Assembly: GCF_965363235.1 (NCBI RefSeq)
Contig: NC_134851.1
Location: forward strand, 27,706,847 to 27,770,846
Direction: 5' to 3'
DNA from: Mytilus galloprovincialis
Taxonomy: Eukaryota; Mollusca; Bivalvia; Mytilida; Mytilidae
Length of the DNA stretch: 64,000 nt
The notes beneath the pieces are model-generated. The model was given only the letters and a program-made list of their open reading frames with translations. It was not told the DNA's origin and ran no database searches. Below, in pieces: positions 23,571 to 38,500 of this stretch (positions within the stretch are counted from its first letter, which is position 1; the number at the start of each line of letters is the position of its first letter). Made by a program: the position numbers and the translations under genes.

Positions 23571-26500
23571 CTGCAAATCAAACAAACACACATTTGCATT
23601 AAATATATTTAAGAAGACTTATGTATTTGAATATATGTATGTAAAACGAATATCAAAATTATATTGTCATTTTTATAAATTTTTGTTTACAAAGCTAAGG
23701 ATTTTTTAATCACTGGCATGGAATACCTTACCTGTATTTGGCACAAATTTTTGGAATTTCGGATCATCAATGCACTTCATAGTACGGTGCCCAGACACAA
23801 TATTTTTTTAGATTTAATCGTCAAACATACTATATGGCTATATTATAAATCATTGGATTTGGAAAATGAGTACTTTTGAAATATCGATGTCGTCAAAAAG
23901 AAATGTGGTAACAGTTTTGCATAAATTAAGGTCAAAGATCAAAGTCTGTTATTATTTTTGTTCCATATTTTCAACATTTTCACATATATACAACAATTTA
24001 GGTTAAATTTCAGATAAAGACATTTTCTCAAATCAATTATCAATGAATTATCTTGAAAAATGTAAAACAAAAATATTATTATTATCGATTTATTCAGGAA
24101 ATTGGCGTTTTTCAAACACTTGTTCTATTATACAAAATCTACAAATATTCTGTTTAAGTTACAGTAGTTACCTTACCGGCTGACATTCAATCTCAGCAAT
24201 AAATGATAAATATTATTTATACCTGAAGCCTATTATCATGAAAGCGTATTTTGCAAAAGTTCATTCATGTAATTAACCAAAACTCAAAACCACTCAATAC
24301 CTCAAAAATAGTTACAATTAAAAATCCAATCAAAGAGATCCACATAGCAGAATTGAGCCAGGGGTATCTTCTGGTTCATCTGTCAAGGAACATAATTCTG
24401 ACCTTTAACATGAGCAATGTGGAAAAACACATGACTTTTTACATGAAGATTTTCCCTTACATGAAAACACAAGCTCCTGCAAGATTTCTGCTGACATATG
24501 CCCTTTACAATACACGGGGTTTAATGAATCATTTAACTCTCGCCAACAGTATACTGAAGATGACGGAATAGGGATTTAGCAATGTGTAATGCGGTTCAAA
24601 TTTCAGTTTGAAACGAAACACATAAAATATACTGTTTCAGTGCCGCTTTACAGAGATGTTAACCGACTAAACTTACATATTTACTGGTGGCAAGCTTGAC
24701 GTGCATTGTTTAAAGACATATATCATGGATATAGGAATGATTTAGAAAGATTTTTCTGTTCATAAAGCTTTGCAATTAATGTTCATGCCCAAACAAAGGC
24801 TTCAATATTACCGAAGCTCTGCAACCACTGTCCTTCAAAGTCTTGTAGTCAGTTTGTTTACTTACTCCAAACACAGACGTAGTAATGTCGCATCCGGTAA
24901 ATGCATTTATAGAAGGCAAATTATTAAGGAAAGACAGGCACATAGTTGGTGAATGGGTAACAATCTTCACCCTTCCTTTACAATGCTTATGTTCCCTATC
25001 TGCACACACAACTCGCTAGTATGTAACATATGTTTTTAGTCTTCACAGAGGTCCGCATAATTTTGCTTTTCCCATTTCTCTAATCTTCGTGTTAAAACTT
25101 GAAGCATTGAGTATCATACGAATATCGGCCTCATCTTGAGTGCCAAACAAGTGGCGACAGTGTTGGTATACATAACCTTCACAATTTCGGGATTTACAAT
25201 ATTCCTGCTAAGTAAATCTCACAACCAGGTGGAATCATAGGCCATTTGTCAAAGTTTTGAAAAATAAAACCACCAAAATAATTAAAGAGTGCCTGTTTGT
25301 TTACTGTAACAGAAAGAACCTTCTTTCAGTCAGGAATACTCCTCCTTCAATACTCTGATGCACTTTAATGGTAGCTGTAATCTTTGTGCGGCCTGCGTGA
25401 CCTTTCAGCAGACTTGATAAAGTTGTTCATAGTGTAGCGGTCAAAAACATCTGATACTGTGTGCGCTACAGAAAAGCATTGAGACATATTTTTTTCAATA
25501 ATCAGCTGCAAGATTACCGAATGTTCTACTTTTATTAACATCAATACCTTGAACTAATGCCATACCATCTCTGTCGTGAGTGATGGTACGATGGAAGGTA
25601 GGGAAAGTGTACAATAGACTTGAGATTTTAATTACTTCACCAAAACAGACTTGCATGATTTTCTCGTGGTGCTGTCATCATAACAAAGGGAAATTGGAAG
25701 AGGACCTACAGGTTGCAACAGTACGTGTTCTATTCTAACATTCTTTTGTATCTGGGCGTCACACGTAGGTCTTGTGTGGACAAAATACACTTCTGGCGTA
25801 TTAAAATTTTGAACTTGTTGCCTTTTGATGGCTGTTCTTCGTGTGATTCTTTGTCAATTGTGTTCTCCAATTTATTTATATTGTAGTCCTGTGTTGTCAT
25901 TTTGATGTTACATTTCACATGGCCATAAAAGTGCGAGGTTTGGCATGCCACAAAACAAGGTTCAACCCACCATTCTTTCCTTTAAAAATGCCCTGTACCA
26001 AGTCAGGAATATGGCCATTGTTATAATATAGTTCGTTTCTGTGTGTATTACATTATAACGTTGTGTAGTTTGTTTTCTCTTATTTTTGAGTGTAAATTCA
26101 CATTGCGATAAGACGTGGCACGGTACTTGTCTATCCCAAATTCATGTATTTTGTTTTGATGCTATATATATATGTTATATTTGTTATTCTCGTGGGATTT
26201 TGTCTATGTGTGTTACATTTTAGTGTTATGTCGTTGTTCTCCTCTTATATTTAATGCGTTTCCCTCGGTTTTAGTTTGTTACCCCGATTTTGTTTTTTGT
26301 CCATGGATTTATGAGTTTTGAACAGCGGTATACTACTGTTGCCTTTATCTAACATCATCTTTACAGTTTGCCAAAACCAATGGCCGTATTAATACAAGTC
26401 CTTGAATTATTTGACATGAAATTATTTCCCCCGATTTACATTTAAGGTTTGTTTTTGTGGTCATGTTTTCAAACGTTATTAGTTTTGACTTTGATATAGG

Positions 26501-29500
26501 ACTATATAAACTCCGTGACTAAAGAAAGAGAAAATTCTAGACATATTCAAGCATTCGTCGATAGCGGTGAGCAAAGACTCTTGAATATCTCGTGTAACAT
26601 GAATTTCAGAAGAAATATTGATAAGACATTAAGGATGGGATTCCACATCAAAAGGATTAGTCATGATTCATTCAGGTTGTTCACAATGACAATAACATGT
26701 TTTTCATCTAATTTCATTGCTATTTGTTTTGTTTCCTTGTGTGAACGTGCATTATTTGCAGTAATTCCAGCCATTTCCAGTATTTAATTACCAAGGGATT
26801 CTATGAAATGTCTAGTAAGGGTCTATCTAACAAGCGCAGACTTTTAATTTGTTATTCCTACAGTGCCACCTGATCCCCTAGATGCTTTTATAATGATCTT
26901 TTAAACAGCAAAATGTCTACTGTTCTAAGATAAATACCCCAGTATATAAATGTCAGTAATACAGCACAACCCCATTGTTTATATGTATCTATAAGAGGCT
27001 GTGTATGAGCTTCGAATAGCTCCGTCATATGAGCGGTAGGACTTGTGTCTGGGTTGAATGGCTGAAATAATGCTTCTGAGATAAATGAATTGGATATTAT
27101 TGATTGACAAAGGTATACAATATCATATAAATGTTGCTTATTTAACATTTTGTGTAAAAACAAGTGATGACATTGAATTGAAATGTACTCTATAAAATGC
27201 AAAATGTTTGTAGTGTTAAACTTTTATAAAAACCTTTCGTTAACGGAATAATTTTACTAAACTATATTTGAAATCGTTATAACAAGGTGTTACAACAATG
27301 AATATAATAACAGGAATCATATTACGAATGATCTATTACCATTTAGTCCTCAAAACTTTTCAAATTCGATTTTTCTTTCAAATAAACAAACGTACTGCAA
27401 CCCCAAATTTACAAAAATTGCATCGTACCATTTTTTGACAACGAGTCAAAATGATAAGTTTAACATTGAATTACCAATACTGTGAAAGTAAGACGAAACG
27501 CGCTCATGATGTATTGAATTATACTCCTGGTACCTTTGATAACTCTTTACACCACTAGGTCGATGCTGGTGGACGTCGTGTCCCCGAGGGTATCACCAGC
27601 CCAGTAGTCAGCACTTTGGAGTTGACATGAATATCAATTATATGGTCATTTTGATAAAGTTCCTGTTTACTGATTTTCTTATCGCAGGAATATATTAGTT
27701 TAGACGTAGTTTGCACAATTTTTAAAAATTTAAGGTCCCCAATGTTCTTCGACTTTATACTTGTATGACTTTAGAACTGTTTTGCTTACAAAACTTTTAA
27801 TTTTTCGATAAACTAAGGATGTTTTTATCCCAGGCATATATTATCTCAGCCGTATTTGGCACAACCTTTTGGAATTTTTGGTCCTCAATGCTCTTCAACT
27901 TTGCACTTGTTTGGCTTTATATCTATTTTGATATGAGGGTCACTGATGAGTCTTATGTATACAAAACGCGCGTGTGGCGTACTTAATTAAAATCCTGGTA
28001 CCTTTGATAACTATTTACACCACTTGGTCGATGCCACTGCTGGTGGACGTTTCGTCCCCGAGGGTATCACAAGCCCCGTATTCCGCACTTCGGTGTTGAC
28101 ATGAAAATCAATTATGTGGTCATTTTCATAAATTTCCTGCTTACAGAACTTTGATTTTTTGATAAACTAAGGATGTTCTTATCCCAGGCATAAATTACTT
28201 TACCCGTATTTGGCACAACTTTTTTGGACTTTGGGTCCTCAATGCTCTTCATCTTTGCACTTGTTTGGCTTCATGAATATTTTGATATAAGCGTCACTGA
28301 TGAGTCTTATGTAGACGAAACGCGCCTTTGTCGTACTAAATTTAAATCCTGGTACCTTTGATAACTATTGGTCTGAGCGTCACTGATGAGTCTCATGTAG
28401 ACAAAACGCGCGTCTGGACTATTAACCTATTATCTTGGTATCTCTGATCACTCTTTACACTACTAGTTTGATGTCACTGCTGGTGGCCGTCTCATCCCCG
28501 AGGGTATCACAAGTACAGTAGTCAGCATTTCGGTGTCAACATGAATATCAATTATATGGTCATTTTCATAAATTCCCTTACTACAAACATCAAAAAGTCT
28601 GAAAAGACGAGTTTTTGTCTAAATTTGCATGATTTTTTACTCAACATTCTTAATTTGTCTAAATACTTATTGAAAATTCTTGACATAGTATGTAGAGAAT
28701 TTAATAATTCGTCTATGTATACAGAATTTTTTTAAGCCTTGAATCAACATCAGTGGTATTCCGATGGATTAAATCTGTCATGGAACTATCACATGTTCAG
28801 ACGTAATCCAGTGACTACAACCTAGATTGACCTGTAAGATCTTCCACGATAGATCATTCAACTGATCTATAATGTTCTATCTGCATGCCAAATGACGACC
28901 AATATTTTATTACCGTTTATTTAACATAAATATCTTAAATAGATTGTATCAGAATGTATTTATTTTTCAGAATCACAGGAACAAAATAATCAAAATGAAT
29001 CGTACTTCAACGAAAAACGGATGCCACACTTAACTCCAAAACATATAAAGGAACCAACATTTTAGACAAAAAACATACAAACTAACATAGTCCAGAGTTT
29101 CTTATTTGGGATAGGATATAACATGCAGCGGGTTAAAACAAATTATGTGAGATTACAATCACTGTACTATTCTTGTAGTCTATGTGGAATAAATAAGTAA
29201 TACACATCAATACGTACAGTACAATTCAATTCAATATGAGTCCTATCCAATGTAAGAATATGAAGCAGAGGAAACTACCAAATAACAATAGTCAACATAA
29301 TTAACAAACAACTGCTAGTATATTTCTATTCTACCTACGTGCAAAATTGTCCAACAGTACAAAAATATCCTTTCTCCTTCACCATTTCTTCGTGACTTTT
29401 ACTTTTTAAGGACTCTGATTCGGACTTTGTGTCTCTTGTTCCCCAAGATACATCATGTAAATTTCCAATCGAATACAAAAACATAAGCATGGAAATTGAT

Positions 29501-32500
29501 GGTATTGCAAAGAAGTAAATTATCCCCGGAAATAAACAGAGAAATTCCTACAAATGTATTATATAATTCTAAGCAATGATTTGTAAAATATATGTAATAT
29601 TTAATTGGTCGATTTATTGCTGTTTTCAAATTTAGATAGCCCTTTCTTATTTGAAGTATAACATTTATATAACGGCAGTTTACATGTAATATCTTATTAT
29701 ATGTCTATCATTTCTAGATATGACTTAATAAAACATTAACGAAAACAAAAAGACTTTCTTTTCCTTGAAGTATTGAATTAAAAAAAATGTCTAATTTCAA
29801 AATATCTGCTTTACTGGCTTGCATAAAAAAATCATGGATTTGAGTGTGAAGCTTTGAATACAGATTGAAGGATAAAATATCATTTCGAGATCGAAATTTC
29901 TAATTTGGATAAATGAATAAATATTAAAATATCTTTCATACCTTTGGGTGGAGAATAGCCGAAATAACAAAAACACCGACTACAAATATGATAAAAATGG
30001 TAGTAACGGAGCATAATCCACTCTCAATTCCATCTCTAATAACGCCAACCAAAGCAATCATCATAATAATTCCATATATGCAAGATAATATGGCTGCAAA
30101 TTGTAGCTGAAACATAATATTGATCAGGACTTTTTACTATTTTCCAGATAATTTTGAGTCTATTCAAATAGCATCTGACGATAAACATGGTCTTGGAGGA
30201 GAGATAAAGCATGACTTAATTCAGTACATCCTTAAAATGAGGCCTTTCATTTAAGTTTGTTCGCTAATCGATTTGTAATCGTTCTGTTATGTTGAGAAAT
30301 TCAAAATGACTTTTGTTTAACTTGTACAGGTGAAGTTTTAAAAACTGGATGAACTATTGCCTGTGTTAAGTATGGGATACAATTCGAAAAAAAGAAGTTG
30401 ATGCTTTCAATAAAACCATCCAGCAAAAAATTCAATTGTTTAATTGGATATTTTGAGGACAAGATTATTACTTTTATATGAAGAACTATTCGCTTAAGGC
30501 GAAGTGTACGTAATTAAACTACACAATGGATTTTTTTTTAAATTTTACATGTAGATTTTACTTGTAAAAATAAATCGGAAAATAAAATAAAAAAAGGGGG
30601 TAACCGTTTTCGTTTTTGAGATACGAGCTGTTGAAGTTAACAGCATCATACACCAAAATTACAAAGGATATATAGGGAAAATCGTGAAATTCGGCAGGAA
30701 TTGTTACATTTCCAAGATTTTCTATTATATTAGACAATCGATTTTTTTTTAAATTTATGAGACGATTCTAAAATGTCTGAGGAATCGATTGGTGCAAAGA
30801 AAGTCCTTAGCAACCGTGCTACTTTTCAAGCTATACCCTGGTAAAGTTGAATTTTGCGTGTAAAAAAACAAAAAACAACGACAACGTTATTGACGTCGCT
30901 GCAACAGTTACGACGCTTCATATAGTTCTATACTTGTATGAAATATATACCGTTTTGTTGGAGTTCATATTGCTCGGTCTTTAGTTCTTTATGTTACGTT
31001 TTGTGTACTATTGTATTGTATTTGTCTATTATATTCGGGTGCATGCGGAGATCGCCAAGCTAGAAAACGGTTGACATTTTCTTCATTATGAACTAGAACT
31101 ATTTTCGACCTTGGTGCCTTATTTTTGTTAAAATCTAAACACTGCGACGTGTTTTCAAAATCTTTGTTCCCATAAAACTTCATTTCATCAAGGTCTCTTC
31201 TGAGAATATCAGCCATCTGTCTGGCACAGGATAACAAATCAATATTTAAGTAAATTTAAGTTGTGTGGTAATTCTTAGTACATTTGGGTAAATTAATCTT
31301 ATCTTTGTGCCGCATAAGCATCTCTATAATTCAACACATCCCTGAGCCACGGTATTATATATTTTATGCATTGCATGATCTTCTTTTTATCACAACCCAG
31401 ACCGGCTAGTAACCGCTGTATAACTTTACACGTCTGAAGACGAATATTTGCGTGAAACATTTTTGTATGATTTTTATTTCTGGAAATCAATCTGAAATCT
31501 ACAACAGTCCTTTTCCGAAAGTCGGGCTGGACCTTTACTTTAATGTGCATTCGGGATTTACACAAATTGTAACCCGAATAATTCAGTCGTATTATTCAGC
31601 TGATGTACGAATGCTACATTTCTCGTGTGGGAGAAAATCGGACACGGAAAGGGCTTGAATTATTCGAGTTACTCAAATTGAAACTCGGGAATATATTTCT
31701 AACTGTTCGGAATTCGCGGAAACAAATGATTGTTTTTCGCATTACGGTATTGAATCAATATGAGTCAGAGCTACCAATTATTTCTTTTAACAAATTCGAA
31801 TACCAGTCAGTTTATAGGACCTCAGTTTGAAATAGGGGCGGCAATCCATTCATTTTATCCAATCAATTGGAGGGGGGTCAACATTGATAGTCAAAAAGCC
31901 TTGAAATATTCGATAAAAACGTTGAATGTAAATTATATGAACTCCAAAGTCTCATATTATAAGACTAGTAAACCACAGTCTTCTCAATTCTTGTATGATC
32001 ATGAACTAGGTGAAAACCTAGAGCTAACCGAGTGCGAGATCCTCATGGATAATCATCGAGGTCGTTAAACACCCCTTGCAGTAAACTTGGGTTAAATTTT
32101 AAAAAAAATCGAAATGTAATAGTTTGAACACATTTCACCTATCATTTCACTAAATATTAAATTGCAGTTACAAGTATCACAAAACTTCCCTGACCTCTTT
32201 TCTTTAACCATAATAGAGAGAGGAGGGAAGGAGGGATCCAGATCCCGAAATCCCGGGCTTAAAATCACGAAATCCCGCTGTCCCGAATTTGAAAAAAAAT
32301 TAAATCCCGAAAGGGTCAATTCCGAAATCCCGAGCTTAAAAACACTCGATCCCGGAGTTCCGATAAAGGTCCCCCCTCCCCCCCCCCCCCCCCCCCCCGT
32401 AATTCTATATTCTATTCATTCATAAACTTGAATTGAGACTTGATACTTCAAAATTACATTCTCTAGTTTTGAATGCTGCACACAGGCACAATAAAAGAAA

Positions 32501-35500
32501 ACAGATTTCGCTATATATCTCTTCGAAATTGGAATTTGTGAAAGAAGAAATGACATGTTATATTCTATCTTACATGTGTACTTTCAATTTCAATAGGGTT
32601 CTAAATTTAGATTTAGTTTTCCCATAAATTGCGGACGGAATAGAAGACACCCTGTTTATTTTCTGCACATGTAGAAAAAATTGAAAACTGGGAGTTGAAT
32701 GAAATAATTTTTACTTATTTTAAGATAAATGTTAGAGTGAGACAATTTTTAAGTTACTGAATGATTTTGGGGGCATAATTTGATTATTTTTTGTTTGTTT
32801 TCCGTCTTTGTTCTTCCTACTTGTAAGTGTTGCACTAGTGGTCAAATTATTCTCTTGGTATCGTCTGATATCTTATATGAATATAAATCATGTCCTTAAA
32901 TTTTCAATTGCACAAAGTACGAACATTTCAACGTCTTTTTAATTTAACAATTAAATTCACACGTCTTTCATTAATTATTTGTAACCTATTTTAAAACTTT
33001 ACGTTGAGTACTGTGTTTTTCGTTCAAGACTACGGCTTTTTAAAACGATATTGTTGGGTCAATTCAGGTTTCATTTTAATTAATTTGATATCAATAGAAG
33101 AAAAAATTTTACATGTTTATTTGTTTATTTGTTTATAATTTTGTTGTGAGGCGTTTTTTCTTTCTGATGATATCATAAACACGAAATGCCTTCTCCTACG
33201 CGTCTAAAACCAAAAAAAAAAACAGTGTTTTTAAGTCAGACTGCACACAGAACAACGTACAGAATGCTGTGATTTCTAGTTGGAGTTAATTAGATAATTT
33301 CTATGAGGTTTAAGACAGCACAGGCGTGCTTGTTGGATTCATTATAGACCGCAGAAAGTAGTTTCTCTTTCGTGTGTCCTTTCTTGGAGTAAGGGAGATA
33401 ACTTGCATAACTAACGACGAACGTTTTTAATCCCGTATTCCGCTAGAGGCGTGCAATTACGTACACTTCGCCTTAATTAATATTTCGTACACACAAATTT
33501 AGAACGCATATGTTGTAATGTGTTTTACACAACTATCTGCTATCAATATATAATGTGTGTAGTTTATCTGTTGTATGCCTATAGTTTGTACGACTTTGGT
33601 AACTAACGCTTAAAATAATTCATTTAGATTAATTTAGGCGGAATTTTCCATGGAAGGAAATATATATAAAAAACAGTCATTTGCTTCAATACTTTTTTTC
33701 AAAACTAGTTTCACATGTTTGTGATTATCATAGATGAATAAATATATATATTGATTAATCTGCATTTTGTATACTTTCGTTTGTCTTTAGATCTTTTTTC
33801 CGACGTAGTCGGTATAGTTTCGGTTTGTGCCCTTTGAACTTAAGGACGCTTAACTATGGCAACAGAATACGCATGCTCGAAAATCCTTTCTGTGATTGGA
33901 CAAAATGCTGTCATGGTGGGTGATTTGGTTGTGTTTGAAAAAAACGTCTCGTTAATTATATCGTGATGGAAAGCAAGTGAAAAATATAAATATTTGAACT
34001 AGTTCTTACAAAGATTTATATTTTTATTAAAATAATTGTTTCTCTAATAGCTATTCGCATCCATGACAGCTGTTTATTCGGGACAATTATATAATTTTTA
34101 ATGTTTACTTTGTTGTACGAACTTACATGACTTTTAGAACGCACCTACGTATGTGAGATTTCCGCGGGGTTTTGGTAAATGTAAACAAAAAGATACAAGG
34201 ACCGAGAATACTGAACAAAAACAGAGAACACGTTATTTAAATGGTAAATCACTTATTTAAATATAATCGGAATATTCACAAAACAATTTGTAACGTTCTT
34301 TTGTTGGTAATTCATTGATTTTTAGATAGTTACAGCATTGTTGTTCACAAGATAAAGGTAGTGAACGGGCGTTGCCACCAAGGACATGTGTCAAACTATG
34401 CAGATTTTCAGTGCACTGAAATCGCCTTCTTGTAGTTACATTCAGATGGAGATTTAATTAAAGAGGTCCTGCATCATTAAGTCATTGTGCTTCTGAAGGT
34501 TATCGAAATGATAGTTTTAAATACTCAAATTTAAATACGTCGGATATATTTTTTAAAGATAGTTCTTGTTTACCATGTCAGATAATTTTTCCCGTATGAG
34601 ATTTGATGTGCCTTTGGTATATGTCTCTTCCCTTTTAATAAAGATCATCAAACAAGTATTAGATATTGTTTTACATGATATCAATGAAGCCGCAACAGTT
34701 TTGTAAGTATCATTTTTAATGATTGCATGGAATATCACGATAGTCTACTCAATGGTGTTTTGTTTGTGATTCCTTGATTTTATCCTTTGTTAATTCGACC
34801 GAATACAAATGCGTGCAAGTGTCCCCTTTTGATAGTTAAAAAGGTATATGACAAATCATGACAAGTCCCGAAAACAAAATAATACCAGTGAGACACTTAT
34901 TATCAGTAACATTTTAGCACTTGTACTATTATTAAATAGTTAAAAGCATCGTCCGTTAGTGCTATGCTTCTGTATATCTTAGTTAAATATATATACATGT
35001 AAACTATCACATTGAATCGTGTCTTTAAAATGTCGTCCATTTAAAATATGGGAAAGGATATACATGGAAATTTGTAAAATCTCCTATTTATGTAGATCTT
35101 TGTTCAATAAAGGTTTATAACTTGCATGAAAGTAAAACGTAAAATACGTTAACTATTCTAAAAATTTGAGAAAAAGAGTTCAATGCGTCCGTGGAAATTC
35201 ATGTACAATAATGTTGGCCAAAGAAGTAGAGGGCAATGAGATTAAAGGACCACGCTCAGATAGAATATCATATACTTCTACTATTGAAGCTAAGCACAAC
35301 ACTCATAAATAAGATAAAAAAACAAATACTATTACAGCTTTCAATAATTTCTTTTTGCTATCAATCACTAGTAAAATTTGACTGAGAGTAAGTGTCTGAC
35401 TGGTGTTATTTGAGTTCGTGACTTGTGGTTTATAATATACTTTTATAATTGCCAAAAGGAGACACATGCACGCATCCTTATTGCGAAATACTCTCAAGCA

Positions 35501-38500
35501 AAATGTTTCAATTGTTCAAAATTCAATTGTCTAGAGATTAGAAATATTTTGTAAATGTGAATTGCTATACTCTATTTTTGAAACGTTTTCAAATAAGGAA
35601 GAACATTGTCTAGATTTGAAAAATCTAAATCTAAATGGAGAGCTGTCACATTGTTAGAAATATCTAAAAAAAAAAATTATACAAACCTGTCTCTGTGTCG
35701 AGGCATACAGGCACATAAGCATAAACACTGACACCGGTATGACATTCAAAATCAAAGTTATCAAAGGGGTAATCCATGTAAAGCTGATAATGATAGCTCC
35801 TAATATCAACAGGAAAATAGAGCCTGGTGTTAATAAAGTTGAAATAAACAAAAACCAGTGATAACCGATGTAAGGTATAGACATACTGGTATTGGTCTTC
35901 CTTATTTCATTCCAAGATAAAAGTACATCTAGAATATTTGCCATTGTTGATGGTGTCCATCGGCGACGTTGATTGTAAAATTCTCTAAAACCTTCAGGAG
36001 CAAACGTGTAAGCGTCTGATTCTGCAGCATATTGGATTTTCTTTCCTTTTTTCAGAAGTAAAGTACATAACCACCTGTCTTCGCCTTGCAAAATATAATT
36101 TTTCAAATTTTTACATAAAATTGCATATTATAAAAATTCACCACACAAACATTTCAAAGGAATCAGGACATGCAGTTGCTTAATTATTTTTTTTTTCATA
36201 AAATGTGTTGTTGTTTACAAAAAGTCATGAAAAGCCTTTCATTCTGAAAAAAAAATAAATTCAAAAGTGAATACAAAAATCAATTCAATATTTAGAATGC
36301 GTATTTATTAGGATTTATAGAAAAAAAAAACATTGTCAAATTAAGGTTACCTTGATCATATTGTAAATGGTGCCAGGGTTCTGTTGGTAGCTTACTATAT
36401 TCATCTAATACCGTCAAAATTGACGATCCACGAAAAAGACTGAAACAGCCTGGACTGCAGAGTACACAACCTGTGACATGTTCAGTTGCCTTCTGTAGCC
36501 AATGACTAATTGCATACTCAAACTGTTGGTACCACACCATTGGACCTTTGTAATTAACAGATTTATCAATTCACGATCATTTTTCATTTCGTAAGTTTAA
36601 TTTCATTTCATTTTTAATTGATATCTATAAGAGTCGTTATTTTCTATTATTATATTTACGTTTTTAATCGCATGCGAATGTCAGCAGTATCAACATGTAA
36701 ACATACGCACAATATAAATTTCATACAAGTATACAGAGCACATGTTTATTCCCGGAGCAAGTATGTATTTGCATGAGCAACACGACGGTGACAACATGAG
36801 AAGCAAGATTTGCTTACCCTTTTGGAGAACAGGAGAATAACTCCGGTTTTGGTTGTATTCGAATTGTGCGGTCTTTTGTTTCCTATAATGGATTGTATTT
36901 GTGTTTTTTTTTCATGCCATTGTTAGTTCGTTTACGAGATTCAAAAGATACCATATGGATATTTGAACTCATAAGTCAAAAAGAAAACTAGCAATGTTTT
37001 GACATAAAATAGACTGGTAAACAGACTCTGCTCCACATGTGGCACTCGTTGCGTTGCATATGCAGTCTATTTCGAATATGTTATTATCACTCGAGGTGAA
37101 GAGGACGTCTTTGAGGTTACGAGATTTGAAAATGACGTCAACAATATGTGTTACTATGCAATAAAGTTTTATACAGATTATGGCAATTTAAAATTAAAAA
37201 CAGTAATATTCTTCCATCGGGCATTTATTGCTCAGTGGAACCTGGTCAAACGTTTGATAGTTTTGTTTGTTAATGGTTTATCATTTAGTATTTGCTTATT
37301 CCCTAATGTTATAATTCAAGCATCACTAATGATTCCTAAGTAGACAAAACCCGTATCAGGTGAAAGTATTTATAAGCCAGATCTCTTTGTAGATTTTTTT
37401 CTTTTATTCGTTATGACACATTATAATGAAGTTCCGAATAGGTAAAAGCAGATATAAACCATATATTACACATGATCCTTTAGAACGCTCAATCCCGAGG
37501 ACTGCTGCGTTTACATTTTTCAAAGATATTGCGGAATTTTTTCTACAATAGACTTCTCCGTTAACGTATAATACATGTTCTTTTAGGATTTCTCGATTCA
37601 TAGAATACTTTTATTTATATTTATATGCTCCTTTTAGATGCATAATTTGAACTATTGTTTGCATTTACATAGTATATCGGATTGTTTATGATGTAGGATA
37701 TCGCAAACTGCGTCTATTCATATTCTTAACCCAGTGCGGACGGATGTTTATTTTCGCTTACTAATATAATCCCCCAATGAGTTTGTTTATTTATCATAAT
37801 TCATAATTTTCATATCAATAGGTTACTATTAGAAAATGAAAACAGTCGTATGTTTGCATTGTCTTTTTTCAAAATAAAAAACAAGAAGATCCATACTTTG
37901 AATTCCATACCTGTTCCTATCGGATGTATTCTACCACAGGCTGCTCCTATTTTACTTGATTTTTTTAGACGACGCATTAAACTCAAGAAAGCCTCTGGTT
38001 CAAATTTCACATCTCCATCAAGAGCCAAAATATAAATGTTTTCAGCAGCAAACTTTGAATCCGGTTGCTTGTGTTTGTGTTCCAAAATGTAACGCATATA
38101 CATTACCTGCAAAAACAAAATGATGTTAAATGTTTCGTAGTCTTTGATTTGCTTTCCATTGAATGTCATCAAAACACATTAGGTCTGTAAGTCTATTTTT
38201 TTGTAAATCGATACAAGACATAAGACTTTCAAGACATTGCATACAAGTGACATCTTTTCATGTTAAAACATACAACTTTACATTTATATTTACTTTGAAT
38301 CATTTTATTATAACAAAATCATAATGAACATATATACGAATTTGACTTAAAAATTTGTTTTAGTTTTTGTTAAAAAATAAAATTCCAGTTTCAAGTATAA
38401 TTATCTTCATGATCTTTGTTCAGTCATAAAGACAACTATTTGATGTTAATCTTTCATTGAAGATTACATACCAGCTCCTTTGTTCTAACAGGGGTGATCT

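Noticed and set aside
29335-29337. TAG as the true end of the chitin synthase
   Set aside because: A GTAGGT donor overlaps it, and exon 12 fits in phase with the family's conserved Cys/coiled-coil segment. Kept only as a possible short form.
32162-32425. Proline-rich ORF ending in a poly-Pro run
   Set aside because: Product of the cccgaaatcccg repeat and the C-run.
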